Shown here: piece by piece, positions 4,475 through 5,452 of the stretch
How the letters are laid out: every line of letters starts with the position of its first letter
Numbering within the stretch: position 1 is the stretch's first letter
NCBI GenBank assembly: GCA_046729895.1
Contig: JBKPHP010000130.1
Coordinates: 1 to 5,452 of the forward strand
DNA length: 5,452 bases
Direction: 5' to 3'
DNA from: DASXBA01 sp046729895
GTDB taxonomy: Bacteria; Actinomycetota; Thermoleophilia; Solirubrobacterales; Thermoleophilaceae
Notes under the pieces: model-generated
Databases searched by the model: none
Told to the model about the DNA's origin: nothing
Seen by the model: the letters and a program-made list of their open reading frames with translations, nothing else
Program-made: the position numbers and the translations under genes

Positions 4475-5452
4475 ATGTCACGCGCCCGGCTCGCTGTCGT
4501 CACGCTCGCCGTTTCTTGCATCTCGGGTCTGTTAGGCACGGCTGTCGCGGATGCACAGAGCGTGACAGCAAGCTGTGACACATCTACCGGCCGGGACAGC
4601 TGTAACCGCTGGTACAGGGCGGCGTGGGTCTCCCTCGCCTGGCAGTGGGATCCAGGCGGGCAGCTCACTGCCGGTTGCCAGAACGAGATGTTCATGACCG
4701 AAGCGCTCAGGAAGCGCTCATGCACGGTGAAATGGCCGGGCACGACAGTGACAAAAGAAGTCTCGATCGGCATCGACAGGACACCTCCGGCGCTGGCGCC
4801 GCGTACGAATCGCCCGGCGGACTACGGCGGCTGGTTCAACCATCCGGTTGGCTTTCGGTTCCAGGGGCAGGACGCGACTTCGGGCATCCAGTCATGCAGC
4901 AGCGGCACGTACGGCGGGCCTGACGGGGCCGGTGTCATTGTTCGGGGAAGCTGCCGGGACGTGGCGGGGAACGTCGCTTTTGGCTCCTTCCGGCTGAACT
5001 ACGACGGCATACCGCCGTCGCCTCTGCACGTGGACGTGACGCCGGGCAACCGCAAGGTGACGCTCAGGTGGTCGGCGCCGGAGGCCGTGAGTGCGCAGAT
5101 CTTTCGCTGGCGAACCGGGGTTCCGCAGAAACTCGTCTTCAGCGGAGGCGGCAACAACTACACGGATCGGCGTCTCAGGAACCGGCGCAGGTACCAGTAC
5201 GGGATCCTGGTGACGGACCGTGCAGGGAATGGGGCCGGAGCGAGCGTGACCGCCGTTCCAACTTCGTCCAACCTGCTCAGTCCCCCGGACGGGGCGCGGC
5301 TACGCAGGCCACCGGTGCTCAAGTGGAAGCGGGTTCGTCGCGCCACCTACTACAACGTCCAGCTCTTCCGGATCACCGGGGGCTCGGCCAGCGGCGTCCA
5401 GATCGCCGGTAGTCGCAAGATCCTCAGCCGCTGGCCGCGGCGCAACAGGCTG
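4475..5452 (+). CDS. Exported multi-domain protein with Ig-like and fibronectin type III-like domains, partial at the right edge
   Basis: Open from ATG 4475 to the window end without a stop (326 residues seen; C terminus missing). Residues 1 to about 27 form a signal peptide: basic MSRAR, then a hydrophobic core, with AVADAQ giving likely cleavage after 25 or 27. Four cysteines (34, 43, 68, 83) suggest a disulphide-bonded first domain. Residues 101-178 form an Ig-like module with Cys141 and Cys160 and the SCRDVAGNVA element, like the SCTDxAGN pattern of bacterial extracellular repeats. Residues 180-262 look like a fibronectin type III domain (VTLRWSAPE, then YQYGILVTDRAGN). From about 263 another beta-sandwich module begins (LLSPPDGARLRRPPVLKW, then TYYNVQLFRI). 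No catalytic motif is seen, so adhesion, wall structure or ligand binding is more likely than enzymatic activity; this is inference. Codon choice is less GC-biased than in the reductase gene and includes a TTA at 4532. It is probably cotranscribed with the preceding proline-rich protein. Confidence 0.85.
   Translation, partial: MSRARLAVVTLAVSCISGLLGTAVADAQSVTASCDTSTGRDSCNRWYRAAWVSLAWQWDPGGQLTAGCQNEMFMTEALRKRSCTVKWPGTTVTKEVSIGIDRTPPALAPRTNRPADYGGWFNHPVGFRFQGQDATSGIQSCSSGTYGGPDGAGVIVRGSCRDVAGNVAFGSFRLNYDGIPPSPLHVDVTPGNRKVTLRWSAPEAVSAQIFRWRTGVPQKLVFSGGGNNYTDRRLRNRRRYQYGILVTDRAGNGAGASVTAVPTSSNLLSPPDGARLRRPPVLKWKRVRRATYYNVQLFRITGGSASGVQIAGSRKILSRWPRRNRL

Noticed and set aside
1..5452. Mobile element, integration site, CRISPR array, tRNA or defence system
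   Set aside because: No transposase, integrase, regularly spaced repeats, cloverleaf sequence or known defence domain is visible on either strand.

Overview
The window is very GC-rich bacterial DNA with strong G/C third-position bias. Gene content fits an actinobacterium: an FprA-type ferredoxin-NADP reductase, a DinB polymerase, and a CxCGxC protein of a type I recall mainly from actinobacteria. The Ig-like/fibronectin-like exported protein at the right end resembles surface proteins I recall from the class Thermoleophilia (Solirubrobacterales, Gaiellales). The class-level placement is inference from memory, not a search result.

Layout. (1) 1-680, minus: N-terminal two thirds of DNA polymerase IV, cut by the left edge. 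(2) 745-1548, minus: an isocitrate lyase/PEP mutase superfamily enzyme with a lyase-type KKCGH motif, in the same direction as the polymerase and upstream of it. (3) 1549-1700: divergent promoter region. (4) 1701-3095, plus: FprA-type ferredoxin/adrenodoxin reductase, complete. (5) 3083-3121: a perfect 10-bp inverted repeat with arms inside the last codons of two convergent genes, probably a shared terminator. (6) 3106-3771, minus: uncharacterised protein with a C-x-C-x2-C motif. (7) 3772-3852, and on to 3897 if a later start is used: divergent intergenic block dense in inverted repeats, including a perfect TTGACA box. (8) 3853-4470, plus: small proline-rich protein with a signal peptide and a C-terminal membrane anchor. 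(9) 4475-5452, plus: exported multi-domain Ig-like/FN3-like protein, open at the right edge, starting 4 bases after the previous stop and so probably cotranscribed with it.

Functionally there are three parts: translesion synthesis plus a small-acid lyase, an electron-transfer flavoenzyme, and a two-gene cell-surface unit. I see no pathway linking them. No gene-free stretch exceeds about 155 bases. I found no tRNA, rRNA, CRISPR array, insertion sequence or attachment site. The least explained pieces are the C-x-C-x2-C protein, the surface pair with its repeat-rich upstream block, and two genes (the lyase and the proline-rich protein) whose true start codons are unclear.
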